Shown here in pieces: positions 1 through 9,018 of a stretch of DNA of 19,068 bases. Numbering within the stretch: the first letter of the stretch is position 1; every line of letters starts with the position of its first letter. Source of the DNA: Planctomycetota bacterium (GTDB taxonomy: Bacteria > Planctomycetota > Planctomycetia > Pirellulales > Pirellulaceae); NCBI GenBank assembly GCA_023430365.1, contig JAEZAS010000307.1:1-19068 (forward strand). Reading direction: 5' to 3'. The notes under the pieces were generated by a model. That model did no database searches, had not been told where the DNA came from, and saw only the letters and a program-made list of their open reading frames with translations. Made by a program: the position numbers and the translations under genes.

Positions 1-1804
1 GTTCGTACCCGAGCATCGAGCGGCAAGCCGGCGAGACATAGAGAAACGTGGCTTTTTCATCCAGCCGGCCGATCAGATCCGTCGAGTACTCGGCGAGCAT
101 CCGATAGCGCTCCTCGCTATCCCGCAAGTTCTCCTCAGCCAGCTTGCGATCGTTGATGTCGATCGAAAAACCCTGCATCCGAACCGCCTTGCCGTTCCGC
201 AGTACGGCGGCGAATAGTCCCTGCAACCAGACAATTCGTCCGTCGCTGGCGATCACGCGATATTCCAGCGAGAAGTTATCACCATAGCGGGCGGGGTTCT
301 CGATCCGGCGCCCCAGTTCGGGCAAATCATCCGGATGAATGATCGTGGTCCAAAAATCGGCTTCCGCCAACTGAGCCGCCGTATAGCCGAGCAGCCTCTC
401 GACCTGGTTTCCGATATAGGTGAAACGGCGTCCCTCGATGTCATAGTCCCAGGCAAACAGTCGGGCGAGATCGGCGAGTTGTCGAAAGCGCTTTTCGTTC
501 TGCAAAAGAGAATTGATCTGTTTCCAGCGTTCCATGGCCAGCCCCGCCAGATTGGCCGCCGTCTCGATCAAGCGGATCTCGGCCTCGTCGGGCGAATGCT
601 GTTCGCGGTGATAGATGGCAAACGTGCCGAGAATCTGGTCGTCGCTTCCCAGGATGGGCTGCGACCAGATCGAGCGGAGGTGAAACCGCGAGAAATGTTC
701 CAGATAAGGCTGGCAACTTTCGTTCTGCGTCAAATCCTCGATGACGACACGGCGCCCCTGATAGGCGGCGGCGCCGCAGGCGCCCACTTCGGGACCGATC
801 GCCAGCCCCTCGAAGACCGCATGAAACTCGTCCGGCAGGCTCGGTCCGGCGAGCTTATAGAGCCGGCCCGTCGCCTGATCCAAGCGGGCGACGACCGCCA
901 GGGCGCCGGCATAGTTTTCTTCGATCGCGAGAATGAGCGATACAAGCACCTGTTCCAGGTCGTCCCCGGCGACCAGTTGCTCGATGATCTTCGCTTGCCA
1001 GCCCAGCAGGCTTTCTGCCCGATGGAGGGCCGTCTGCGACGTCTGCGTGATGAAGATTTGCTGGGGACTGCCGTCGGAGTAAGTGGAGCCGATGATCGCC
1101 CGCTGTCGCACCCATTCCCACTGACCGACACTGCCCAGCATCCGGAACTCTGTGTCAAAGGTGGCGCTGGGCTGCGCGAGGAATTCGGCGATCGCCTGCC
1201 GCAACCGGTGCAAGTCGGCAGGGTGAAAGCTCGCCGCAACGTCGTGCTTCCGCTCGCCGAGCGTTTGCACCAGCCAGACGTCCACGCCGGCCGCTCCTTG
1301 TCCCGGCAGCAGGTCAACCGTGATGATTTTGGCTCCCGTGTGGTCGAGCAGGGCCCGGAGCTGGACCCCCATGCTGGCGGTACGACGTTCCAAGCGGGTG
1401 ATTCTCTGGGTCGTCTGGATGCGTTCGCTTTGAGCAATGACACGCCGCAGAACCTCAATGTCCTGATCGCTTGGCGGTTCGCTGCCGGAGATCTCGACAC
1501 TTGGCGTGCCGCTCTTCGAGCGCGGGTCATGACTCGCAGCGGCTGCGAGGTCGCCAGGGGCGTCTGGGCCCGCCCGCAGTTCGTCCCGTCGGCGCTGGAC
1601 GACAATCAGGGCGGCGCCGCTCAAACCGGATTGCTCCCCCCGGAGATGGTCCACCAGGGCAGGATCGTCCGTCAGAACGACGTGGAAGCCGCTGCCAGGC
1701 GATTCGTCGGACGAAGAGCCAACGAAAACATCCGCATCGGAGGCGAGTGCCCCCTGTACGATTCTCGCAATGCCGGCATCGCGGCAAAGAACGAGGACGC
1801 GCAT
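1..1804 (-). CDS. Multidomain PAS/GAF sensor protein, probably a histidine kinase; N-terminal 601 residues only
   Basis: The frame is open from an ATG at 1804 to the left edge, so the output domain (histidine kinase, GGDEF or other) is outside the window. A GACAGGTGAC ribosome binding site lies just before the ATG. Residues 1-75 resemble a receiver fold (start MRVLVLCRDAG, strand HVVLTDD at 41-47), but there is no clear acidic pair or phospho-aspartate context, so it looks degenerate. Residues 110-145 are a charged linker, probably coiled coil. Residues 150-255 are PAS-like (FHPADLHRLRQAI, EFRMLG, WEWVRQRAII). Residues 270-425 are a GAF domain (LEQVLVSLILAIEE, GPEVGACGAAAYQGRRVVIEDL, SQPILGSDDQILGTFAIY). 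Residues 436-555 are a PAS/PAC pair (FWTTIIHPDDLPEL, GFSIDINDRK). A further PAS starts near 562 (RDSEERYRMLAEYSTDLIGRL). No membrane segment is visible, so it is probably cytoplasmic. Long plus-strand frames opposite it are shadows. The sensor role is secure; the kinase output is inferred. Confidence 0.85.
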   Translation of the reverse strand, partial: MRVLVLCRDAGIARIVQGALASDADVFVGSSSDESPGSGFHVVLTDDPALVDHLRGEQSGLSGAALIVVQRRRDELRAGPDAPGDLAAAASHDPRSKSGTPSVEISGSEPPSDQDIEVLRRVIAQSERIQTTQRITRLERRTASMGVQLRALLDHTGAKIITVDLLPGQGAAGVDVWLVQTLGERKHDVAASFHPADLHRLRQAIAEFLAQPSATFDTEFRMLGSVGQWEWVRQRAIIGSTYSDGSPQQIFITQTSQTALHRAESLLGWQAKIIEQLVAGDDLEQVLVSLILAIEENYAGALAVVARLDQATGRLYKLAGPSLPDEFHAVFEGLAIGPEVGACGAAAYQGRRVVIEDLTQNESCQPYLEHFSRFHLRSIWSQPILGSDDQILGTFAIYHREQHSPDEAEIRLIETAANLAGLAMERWKQINSLLQNEKRFRQLADLARLFAWDYDIEGRRFTYIGNQVERLLGYTAAQLAEADFWTTIIHPDDLPELGRRIENPARYGDNFSLEYRVIASDGRIVWLQGLFAAVLRNGKAVRMQGFSIDINDRKLAEENLRDSEERYRMLAEYSTDLIGRLDEKATFLYVSPACRSMLGYE

Positions 1805-2101
1805 CGCGTCACCTGTCGCGCGGTTACCCAATGGAAGAGCTCGGGATGGCCTACGGCAACTTCTCGTTCCGGGGGGTATCATACACAGGCTCCCCACCAA
1901 AAAGAACCTGCGCTTTTTGCTTCGGAGGCAGAAAGCTCAGACAAAACCGGGCGTTCGCGACATCGACCGGCAGCGGCTGAGACGACTTTATCCCGGATCG
2001 GCCCGTTGTCTCGCTCGCGAAGCGCTCCAACAATGGCCAGACTCGCGCGCCGTGCGAGGCCGCCGTGCAGTGGGTGCTTCAATGGGTAGGAACCCAGGTT
2101 C
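1805..2101. other. Divergent intergenic region between the sensor gene and the ABC exporter
   Basis: These 297 bases separate two divergent genes and should hold both promoters. The one structured element is a perfect 7-bp inverted repeat, CAAAAAG at 1898-1904 and CTTTTTG at 1913-1919, with an 8-nt spacer. It could be an operator or chance. A plus-strand frame crosses the region but starts inside the sensor gene, has a basic composition with no recognisable family, and is probably noise. I see no convincing paired -35/-10 boxes. Confidence 0.35.
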
Positions 2102-3046
2102 ATGTCGAGTGTGATGGTTGAAACGCACGAGCTGACGAAAACCTACCGCACCGTACACGCGCTCGCGGGTTGTTCGCTGCAGGTTGCGCAGGGGGAAGTT
2201 TTTGGGCTTTTGGGACCGAACGGGGCTGGCAAAACCACGCTCATCCGCCTCCTGCTGGGATACCTCCGGCCGACCAGCGGAACGGCGTCGGTCGAAGGCC
2301 TCGATTGCCATCGGCACTCCGTACAAGTGCGACAGCGCGTGTCCTACCTCCCCGCGGAAGCTTCCCTATTCCCGCACATGCGGGGCCGAGACGTGCTTCA
2401 ATTTTTCGCAGAGATCCGCCCGGGCGGCGACTTGCGACGTTCCCGCCAATTTGCGGACCGGTTGGAGCTCGACCTCTCCCGCAAAGTGAGCTTCATGTCG
2501 ACCGGAATGCGGCAAAAACTCGCTCTGGCGGCCACCATGGCAGCCGACGCACCGGTCTATATCCTCGACGAGCCGACCGCCAACCTCGATCCGACCGTAA
2601 GGGCCGTAGTGCTTTCCATGGTCGCCGCCGCCAAGGCCGACGGCCGGACAGTGCTTTTTTCGTCCCACGTCCTCTCCGAGGTCGAGGAGGTTTGCGACCG
2701 GGTGGTCATCCTCCGGGCCGGACAACTCGTGCATACCCAGCCGATGGCTGAGCTGCGGTTGCAGCACCGAATTGTCGCCTGGCTCAGCGGGGCCCTGCCC
2801 TCAATCCCGCCCCAGTTCAACGGCCAGCTGACCGTCAGCCAGAAGGGAACCGGGGAAGTCGTGATCGAAACGCCGGGCGAACTCGCTCCGCTGCTCGGCT
2901 GGCTCTCGACGCTGCCGCTGAAGGAAATCCGGATCGAGCCGATCGGGCTGCGGGCCGTGTACGACCGGTTTCACGCAGAGGGAGACGCCCTGCGGCCCCT
3001 CTCCTCGCACCTCGGCAAACCGGCGCTCGCCGCGACGGTCAAATGA
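2102..3046 (+). CDS. ABC transporter ATP-binding protein (ABC-2 exporter type)
   Basis: This is the 314-residue ATPase of an ABC-2 type export system and should power the permease encoded next. Walker A is GPNGAGKTT (38-46), Walker B VYILDEPT (152-159), the D-loop NLDP follows, and the switch histidine is in SSHVLSEVEE (H189). The signature is MSTGMRQ (132-138) rather than LSGGMRQ, and the Q-loop position reads YLPAE (82-86) without the usual glutamine. Both variants are familiar in this export subfamily but worth noting. About 100 residues after the nucleotide-binding domain (215-314) form the C-terminal extension typical of CcmA/DrrA-like ATPases. The ATG at 2102 follows a GGGTAGGAAC stretch; a second in-frame ATG lies at 2114. 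The substrate cannot be read from the sequence. Confidence 0.9.
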   Translation: MSSVMVETHELTKTYRTVHALAGCSLQVAQGEVFGLLGPNGAGKTTLIRLLLGYLRPTSGTASVEGLDCHRHSVQVRQRVSYLPAEASLFPHMRGRDVLQFFAEIRPGGDLRRSRQFADRLELDLSRKVSFMSTGMRQKLALAATMAADAPVYILDEPTANLDPTVRAVVLSMVAAAKADGRTVLFSSHVLSEVEEVCDRVVILRAGQLVHTQPMAELRLQHRIVAWLSGALPSIPPQFNGQLTVSQKGTGEVVIETPGELAPLLGWLSTLPLKEIRIEPIGLRAVYDRFHAEGDALRPLSSHLGKPALAATVK

Positions 3047-3053
3047 AGTAGCA

Positions 3054-3101
3054 GGCACACTCCGTGTGCCGTCCCCCGCGAACCAACGGCACACGGAGTG
3101 T
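3054..3101. repeat. Intergenic palindrome pair, GGCACAC family
   Basis: The first unit, 3054-3070, is a palindrome (GGCACAC, tcc, GTGTGCC). The 14-mer ACACTCCGTGTGCC at 3057-3070 pairs perfectly with GGCACACGGAGTGT at 3088-3101. The element lies between the ATPase and permease genes, so if they are co-transcribed it would fold in the message. It resembles REP-like elements that I associate with planctomycete intergenic DNA. Confidence 0.75.
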
Positions 3102-3159
3102 CGCCGCGAAGCCTGGCAACCCGCCCACTCACCCACGGACGTAGTCGACCCAAGCCGCC

Positions 3160-4131
3160 ATGAATCGCACGGTTCTGAAAAAAGCCCTGATCGAGGTGCG
3201 TCTGCTCTTTGCCGCCTGCGCGGCCACCTTGTTCGCCTTCTGCTGGCTCCGGGTCTGGATTGTCAGTCGGCTGGAGATGGAGTCGTTCGGGGCGATCATC
3301 GAGCAGCTATGGGACAAGTGGAAGGATTTTTCTCCCGTTCCCTTGAGTCAGCTGCTCTCCTATTCGGGTCGCATCGCCATGGGCTACGACGAGCCGATCG
3401 TGGTCTTCAGTGTGGCCGTGTTTGCCATCGCCCGGGGCAGCGACGCCGTCGCCGGCGAACTGAACCGGGGAAGCATGGAGATGCTGCTCGCCCAGCCGGT
3501 GAGTCGCCTGCAGGTCCTGTACTCGCAGATGCTGGTGACGGTCGGAGCTATTCTGCTGCTGGCCTTCGCCTCCTGGGCCGGCACCTGGGCGGGGATTCAA
3601 GCCAACAACATCGTCGAGGAAGTTCCGCCGCCCTCGCTCAGCATTCCCGGTTTTGGGGTCAAGATACCGCTCGGCTTTGGCTCGGGAGAGAAGGTGACCG
3701 TGCCGATGCGAGAGCGGGTCGACAGCCTGACCCTGGCGCCGGCGGCGGTGAACTTGTTCTCTTTCGGCGTATGCTGGGCGGGAATTGCCACGCTCGTATC
3801 GGCCGCCGATCGCTACCGCTGGCGGACGATCGGCATCGTCAGCGGCTTTCTCGTCCTGCAGCTACTCGCCAAGATCGCCGGCCTGGCGATACCGTGGCTT
3901 CGCTGGCTGATGAAGGCCACGGTGTTCACCGCCTACGAGCCGCAAAAGTTCGTCAGCGTGGCGGTCAACATGCCGGAGCAGACTTGGGCGATGCTCCTGC
4001 GCGACAGCCAGGGGCAGATCGTCGATCTGGGGCCGCTCGGCTACAACCTGATCCTGCTCGGCATCGGCGCGGCCAGCTACCTGATGGCCGGCGTCATCTT
4101 CCACAAGCGAGACCTCCCCGCCCCGCTGTAA
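3160..4131 (+). CDS. ABC-2 type transporter permease
   Basis: This 323-residue membrane protein is the predicted channel partner of the ATPase just upstream. Hydrophobic segments fall near residues 15-36, 78-95, 126-147, 202-222, 230-250 and 297-317. The stretch ARGSDAVAGELNRGSMEMLL followed by AQPVSR (91-116) is the conserved cytoplasmic coupling motif of ABC-2 family permeases. Residues 150-200, between the third and fourth helices, form a long polar loop. The 113-nt gap to the ATPase gene contains a palindrome pair. No strong ribosome binding site precedes the ATG. The gene converges on the minus-strand iron-sulfur locus. The system is an exporter, but its cargo is unknown. Confidence 0.85.
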   Translation: MNRTVLKKALIEVRLLFAACAATLFAFCWLRVWIVSRLEMESFGAIIEQLWDKWKDFSPVPLSQLLSYSGRIAMGYDEPIVVFSVAVFAIARGSDAVAGELNRGSMEMLLAQPVSRLQVLYSQMLVTVGAILLLAFASWAGTWAGIQANNIVEEVPPPSLSIPGFGVKIPLGFGSGEKVTVPMRERVDSLTLAPAAVNLFSFGVCWAGIATLVSAADRYRWRTIGIVSGFLVLQLLAKIAGLAIPWLRWLMKATVFTAYEPQKFVSVAVNMPEQTWAMLLRDSQGQIVDLGPLGYNLILLGIGAASYLMAGVIFHKRDLPAPL

Positions 4132-4141
4132 GCCCCCACAG

Positions 4142-4162
4142 CCGGACGCTAACAGCGTCCGG
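4142..4162. repeat. Perfect 9-bp stem palindrome (CCGGACGCT)
   Basis: CCGGACGCT, loop aac, AGCGTCCGG. It lies 10 bases after the permease stop codon, in the gap between two convergent genes. It could work as a bidirectional transcript-end hairpin, but no T tract follows it. It belongs to the same size class as the units at 6513-6533 and 12571-12592. Confidence 0.75.
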
Positions 4163-4200
4163 AGCACGACCAGAAACGCCGACTATCACCCAAGAAGCAG

Positions 4201-4222
4201 CCGGAGGCAAACCTGCCTCCGG
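4201..4222. repeat. CCGGAGG palindrome, first part of composite repeat copy 1
   Basis: CCGGAGGCA, loop aacc, TGCCTCCGG: a perfect 9-bp stem. It differs by one base from the unit at 16489-16510. In both places it is followed some distance on by a GGACGC..GCGTCC hairpin and then a GCGTTCC unit, so it appears to be the left part of a composite repeat. Confidence 0.75.
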
Positions 4223-4276
4223 GCCATCGGGCGAGTGGACTCAACCACCACGGTCGACCGCTCAGCGTTGAGCACA

Positions 4277-4326
4277 GGACGCTGAGCGTCCGAGAGGTGC
4301 GTTCCCACGCAGAGCGGGGGTACGAG
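4277..4326. repeat. Composite palindromic repeat, right part, copy 1
   Basis: A hairpin GGACGCT, g, AGCGTCC (4277-4291) is followed by GCGTTCCCACGC and a decayed partner GGGGTACGAG. It matches the arrangement at 16596-16648 (GGACGC..GCGTCC, then GCGTTCCGACGC and GTCGGAACGAG). The right arm here has lost perfect pairing, so this looks like the older copy. It sits just beyond the 3' end of the minus-strand Rieske-SufT gene. Confidence 0.65.
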
Positions 4327-4341
4327 ATGCAAGAAGCGGGA

Positions 4342-5133
4342 CTAAAAAATCCCGAGTTGATCGCGGGCATCCTCGGTCATCTTGTCCGGCGTCCATGGCG
4401 GATCGAGGACGATTTTGACTTCGACCTCACCGACCTTCGGCAGTTGGCTGAGCACCTGCTTGCTGTTGGCGATCATCTGCGGACCGGCCGGACACATGGG
4501 GCTGGTCATCGTCATGTCGATCTTGACGTTCGACTTGCCTTCCTCGGCCGGGACGAGATCGACGTTATAGATCAGCCCCAGATCGACGATGTTGACGAAC
4601 AATTCCGGGTCGATGACCTTCTTCAGCTCTTCGCGGATCAAGTCTTCCGAAAGCTCGCCGGAAGCGACCGGGGGCGGCTCGGGGATGGCGGGCGTCGCAG
4701 CGGTGGTTTCCGTCTGGGCCGTGCTGCCGGTGACGTCGGCGGAGCGAAAGGCCGGGTTGCTGGCGCCGCTGGAGGTGACGCTGCTCGCCGCGGGAGCGGT
4801 GGGCGTCTTCGGCTCGTTGCCGTCGTTGATGCGGATGTAGACTTCGCCGTTCTCGACCTTCACCTCGTGAGCCACCGTGTCTTCGGTGGCGGGCATCGAC
4901 AGGACCTTGCCGGTGCGAATGTCGAACTTCGCGCCGTGCCGCGGGCAGGCGATCGTGTGGTCCTCGATCAGACCGTCGCTGAGCGGGCCGCCGTCATGGG
5001 TGCAGACGTCGTCGATGCAGAAGAACTCGCCCCCCACATGCAGCAGCACGACGATCCGATCGTCGAGTTCGAGCAGTTCTCGCCCCGGGTCGGGAATGTC
5101 GGCGACGCGGGCAACCTTCTGAAATTCACTCAT
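4342..5133 (-). CDS. Rieske [2Fe-2S] ferredoxin fused to a MIP18/DUF59 (SufT-like) domain
   Basis: This is a two-domain cytoplasmic protein of about 263 residues, last gene of the suf locus. The N-terminal 105 residues are a Rieske domain with both cluster motifs, CTH and CPRH (C44/H46 and C63/H66 from this start). A low-complexity linker rich in Ala, Thr, Ser and Pro follows (about 106-158). The C-terminal domain is MIP18/DUF59: DPELFVNIVDLGLIYNV, the conserved cysteine in MTSPMCPAG, and DPPWTPDKMTEDARDQLG. SufT-type DUF59 proteins help mature Fe-S proteins, and stand-alone Rieske ferredoxins are known in suf operons of other phyla, so the fusion fits the context. Its role as electron donor or cluster-transfer factor is inferred. 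The start is uncertain: a GTG at 5148 has AAGGA four bases upstream, while the ATG at 5133 (MSEFQKV) looks more natural. The gap to sufD is about 20 nt, implying one transcript. Confidence 0.88.
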   Translation of the reverse strand: MSEFQKVARVADIPDPGRELLELDDRIVVLLHVGGEFFCIDDVCTHDGGPLSDGLIEDHTIACPRHGAKFDIRTGKVLSMPATEDTVAHEVKVENGEVYIRINDGNEPKTPTAPAASSVTSSGASNPAFRSADVTGSTAQTETTAATPAIPEPPPVASGELSEDLIREELKKVIDPELFVNIVDLGLIYNVDLVPAEEGKSNVKIDMTMTSPMCPAGPQMIANSKQVLSQLPKVGEVEVKIVLDPPWTPDKMTEDARDQLGIF

Positions 5134-5155
5134 GTCTGGATAAACCACGCTGTCC

Positions 5156-6466
5156 TTAGACGTATTCGCGAACTCGACGGGAAATCGCCTCGCCGAGGGC
5201 GTCGCGGACGCTTTCGATGGTGATGCGGTCGAAAATCTGCTGAAAGAAGCCGCTCACGATGATTCGCGTGGCCTCCTTGCGGGTGAAGCCGCGGGCCTGG
5301 GCATAGAAAATCAGCTCTTCATCGACCTTGCCGCTCGTCGAACCGTGCGTGCAACGCACATCGTCGGCCTCGATCTCGAGCCCCGGAATCGAATCCGCCC
5401 GGGCACTGCTGCTGAGCAGCAGGTTGTCGTTCCGCTGATAGCCGTCCGTCTTCTGGGCGTCGTGGTCGACCTTGATCATGCCGCGCCAAACGGTGCGGGC
5501 CTTGTCCTGAAGGGCGGCCTTGTAAAGGAAGTCGCTGCGGCACGACTCGGCGACGTGATGCTGAAGCGTGTGATACGAGATGTGCTGCTTGTCCTCGGCG
5601 AACAACACGCCATTCACCTGGCACTCGGCTCCCTTGCCGACGAGTTCGACGTGCTGGTTCACCTTCGACAGGCGACTGCCGATGGCGGCGAGCGTCCATT
5701 GCAGGTTGGCGTCACGGTTGACCATCGCCTTCTGGTGGCCGAAGTTCCAAACGCCATGTCCCCAGTTCTGCAGCGTCACCAGTCGCAACCGGGCTCGCGG
5801 GCCGACGATCACTTCCGTGCCGCCGCAGTGGAAACCGCCGTCGGTGTGGCTCGGGCTGGCCGTTTCGAACAGGATCGTGGCCTCGGCCCCTTCCTCGACG
5901 ACGACCAGTGTATGCCCCAGATCGGTGCCACCCGCCGTCATGCCGTTGATCACGTGCAGCGGTTCATCGATCGTCACGTTGCGAGGCACATACAGCAGCG
6001 AACCACCCGACCAACAGGCGGCGTGCAGGGCGGCGAACTTGTCGTAGCCCGGATCGACCGCCGTGAACAAATGCCGCTCGATCAACTCGCCATGGGTGTT
6101 TACCAACTCATCGAGGCTGCCGAACACGACCCCCTTATCGGCCCATTTCTGCGCCAGGCGGGTTGGCAGCGGCCGGCTGTTCACCGTCCCCGTATCGCCG
6201 CCGAGGGTCACATTTTCGGTCAGCAGCGCCTGAACGGCGCCCGGTTGTGCCACGCCCTCGATCGGCAAGCCGAACTGGTTCAGCTTGAACAGGCGGATAT
6301 CGGTGCGAATCCACTCCTCGTCATTGCGAGCGGGCCATTCCTTGGCGTTGAACATCTGCCAGTGGCGCTGGCGCTGCTCGGTGAGCCAGGCGGGCTCTTT
6401 GCGCGACTGCAGGAACGCTTCGAACGTTTGCTGGGAAAAACCGGGCGTGACGGCGGCAGTGGACAT
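5156..6466 (-). CDS. sufD: SufD, Fe-S cluster assembly scaffold subunit
   Basis: SufD pairs with SufB, and the SufBC2D complex assembles Fe-S clusters in the cytoplasm. The 436-residue protein has the beta-helix core shared with SufB (CWSGGSLLYVPRNVTIDEPL near 151-170, LRLVTLQNWGHGVWNFG near 227-243). The C-terminal motif DDVRCTHGSTSGKVDEELIFY (split here as DDVRCTHGSTSG then KVDEELIFY) contains the conserved histidine, H374. It lacks the EGCTAP cysteine motif of SufB, which separates the two paralogs. The ATG at 6466 (MSTAAVTPGF) is preferred: a frame can be extended to 6568, but that extension would translate the palindromic repeat at 6513-6533. No good ribosome binding site is visible. The 142-nt gap to sufB contains palindromes. 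Confidence 0.93.
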   Translation of the reverse strand: MSTAAVTPGFSQQTFEAFLQSRKEPAWLTEQRQRHWQMFNAKEWPARNDEEWIRTDIRLFKLNQFGLPIEGVAQPGAVQALLTENVTLGGDTGTVNSRPLPTRLAQKWADKGVVFGSLDELVNTHGELIERHLFTAVDPGYDKFAALHAACWSGGSLLYVPRNVTIDEPLHVINGMTAGGTDLGHTLVVVEEGAEATILFETASPSHTDGGFHCGGTEVIVGPRARLRLVTLQNWGHGVWNFGHQKAMVNRDANLQWTLAAIGSRLSKVNQHVELVGKGAECQVNGVLFAEDKQHISYHTLQHHVAESCRSDFLYKAALQDKARTVWRGMIKVDHDAQKTDGYQRNDNLLLSSSARADSIPGLEIEADDVRCTHGSTSGKVDEELIFYAQARGFTRKEATRIIVSGFFQQIFDRITIESVRDALGEAISRRVREYV

Positions 6467-6512
6467 GGATTTCGAAAGAGCGTGTCTGCGTAAAACGTGC
6501 TTCAAAACATAG

Positions 6513-6533
6513 CCGGAGGCTAACAGCCTCCGG
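6513..6533. repeat. CCGGAGGCT palindrome between sufB and sufD
   Basis: CCGGAGGCT, loop aac, AGCCTCCGG, a perfect 9-bp stem. With the unit at 6569-6590 it makes a pair inside the suf transcript. A weaker inverted repeat lies between them (GCGAG at 6541-6545 and CTCGC at 6557-6561). Confidence 0.75.
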
Positions 6534-6568
6534 AGAAATTGCGAGCCGATGATCAACTCGCACGACAT

Positions 6569-6590
6569 CCGGAGGCGGATCCGCCTCCGG
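6569..6590. repeat. Perfect 22-bp palindrome between sufB and sufD
   Basis: CCGGAGGCG followed by GATC-centred symmetry and CGCCTCCGG gives an uninterrupted 22-bp dyad centred on GGATCC. It begins 19 bases after the sufB stop on the transcript. In RNA it would form a GC-rich hairpin and could protect the sufB 3' end or reduce read-through into sufD. Confidence 0.75.
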
Positions 6591-6608
6591 CTGCTGTCAC
6601 GGCGAGCG

Positions 6609-8024
<1,416 letters not shown>

Positions 8025-8050
8025 TGCGTTCTACCTTCTATTCGTGCTCG

Positions 8051-8116
8051 CGACCGTTTCGGCGGTCGTCAGGTCGCGATTCGTTCGTGGGTTCGGGGAC
8101 GCTTCACGGAAGCGTC
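8051..8116. repeat. Two stem-loops in the sufC-sufB gap
   Basis: One hairpin is CGACCG, tttcgg, CGGTCG (8051-8068). The other is GACGCTTC, acg, GAAGCGTC (8098-8116), a perfect 8-bp stem. They lie between sufC and sufB in the presumed shared transcript. They may affect message processing or stability; no T tract suggests a full terminator. Confidence 0.6.
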
Positions 8117-8155
8117 GCTCGCCGGGGCCTTCGTCTTGGGTCGGTTTGCTGTTGC

Positions 8156-8986
8156 TTACTGGCTGACCACTTCCTGCGGTTCCTCTTTGCTCGCCATCTG
8201 GCGGTTGGTCTCTTCCGCTTGCGGATAGGCTTTGCGGATGCGGTCGTAACCCTGACCGTGCAATTCGTTCGCCAGGTCGACGCCACCCGTCTCGACGATC
8301 CGGCCGCCGAGCATCACGTGGGTGAACTCCGGCGGGTTGTGCTCGAGCAGCTTGTCGTGGTGGGTGATGATCAGCAGGCCCATCTTCTCCCGGCCGATCT
8401 CGGCGATGCTCTGGCTCGCCAGGCGGACGGCGTCGGCGTCGAGGCCGCTGTCGGTCTCGTCGAGAATGGCGATCTTTGGCTGCAGCATGGCGAGCTGCAG
8501 GATCTCGGCCCGCTTCATTTCGCCGCCGGAGAAACCGTCGTTCACATACCGCCGGCCGAACTCGGGATCGATGCGGAGCTGTTCCATCTTGCCGCGGAGT
8601 TCCTTGCGGAACTCACGCATCGGCAGCAGTTCCTCACCTTCCTTGCGTTCCGGATTGCGGACGTTGGTCGTCGCATGCCGCAGGAAGTCGGCCATCTTCA
8701 CGCCCGGAATCGCGACCGGCCGCTGGAAGGCATAGAACAAGCCCTTGCGCGCCCGCTCGTCCGGAGACGCCTCGACGATGTTCTCGCCGTTGAGCGTGAT
8801 CGTTCCCTCGGTCACTTCGTACTTGGGGTGCCCCATGATCACCAGGCCGAGCGTGCTCTTGCCCGAGCCGTTGGGCCCCATCAGCGCGTGCGTCTCGCCG
8901 CGGCGAATGGTGAGATTGACACCACGCAAAATGGGCGTGCCGTCAACGGAAACATGGAGATTTTCGATCTTCAGCGTGTCGGACAT
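8156..8986 (-). CDS. sufC: SufC, Fe-S cluster assembly ATPase
   Basis: SufC is the ABC-type ATPase of the SufBC2D scaffold; it is cytoplasmic and not a transporter. Walker A is GPNGSGKST (37-45), the Q-loop glutamine Q88 is in FYAFQRP, the signature is FSGGE (152-156), Walker B and D-loop read AILDETDSGLD (173-183), and the switch histidine is H209 in ITHHDKLL. SufC-specific features are the DETDSGLDADA motif and the GGEMKRAEILQLAMLQP helix. At 276 residues it is about 25 longer than E. coli SufC because of a charged C-terminal tail. The ATG at 8986 has no strong ribosome binding site. It follows nuoB after a 121-nt gap that is mostly a long hairpin. Confidence 0.96.
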   Translation of the reverse strand: MSDTLKIENLHVSVDGTPILRGVNLTIRRGETHALMGPNGSGKSTLGLVIMGHPKYEVTEGTITLNGENIVEASPDERARKGLFYAFQRPVAIPGVKMADFLRHATTNVRNPERKEGEELLPMREFRKELRGKMEQLRIDPEFGRRYVNDGFSGGEMKRAEILQLAMLQPKIAILDETDSGLDADAVRLASQSIAEIGREKMGLLIITHHDKLLEHNPPEFTHVMLGGRIVETGGVDLANELHGQGYDRIRKAYPQAEETNRQMASKEEPQEVVSQ

Positions 8987-9018
8987 GGAACGGTTTACTG
9001 CTCTTCGAACTATTCAGT

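Noticed and set aside
335..2089. A 584-residue plus-strand open frame
   Set aside because: It lies opposite the sensor gene, whose minus-strand translation shows clear GAF and PAS domains. The plus frame has no recognisable domain and is a high-GC shadow.
1805..2114. A 114-residue plus-strand frame upstream of the ABC ATPase
   Set aside because: It starts inside the sensor gene, overlaps the ATPase start, is strongly basic and has no recognisable domain or ribosome binding site.
3066..4271. A 401-residue plus-strand frame overlapping the permease
   Set aside because: It is in another frame from the permease, is Arg/Gly/Ala-rich, runs through palindromic repeats at both ends and has no motif.
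4142..4326. A CRISPR array, because of several short palindromic units
   Set aside because: The units differ in sequence, spacing is irregular, and there are no identical direct repeats or cas genes.
6467..6568. An N-terminal extension of SufD to 6568
   Set aside because: The extra residues translate a palindromic repeat and do not resemble SufD; the ATG at 6466 gives a normal N-terminus.
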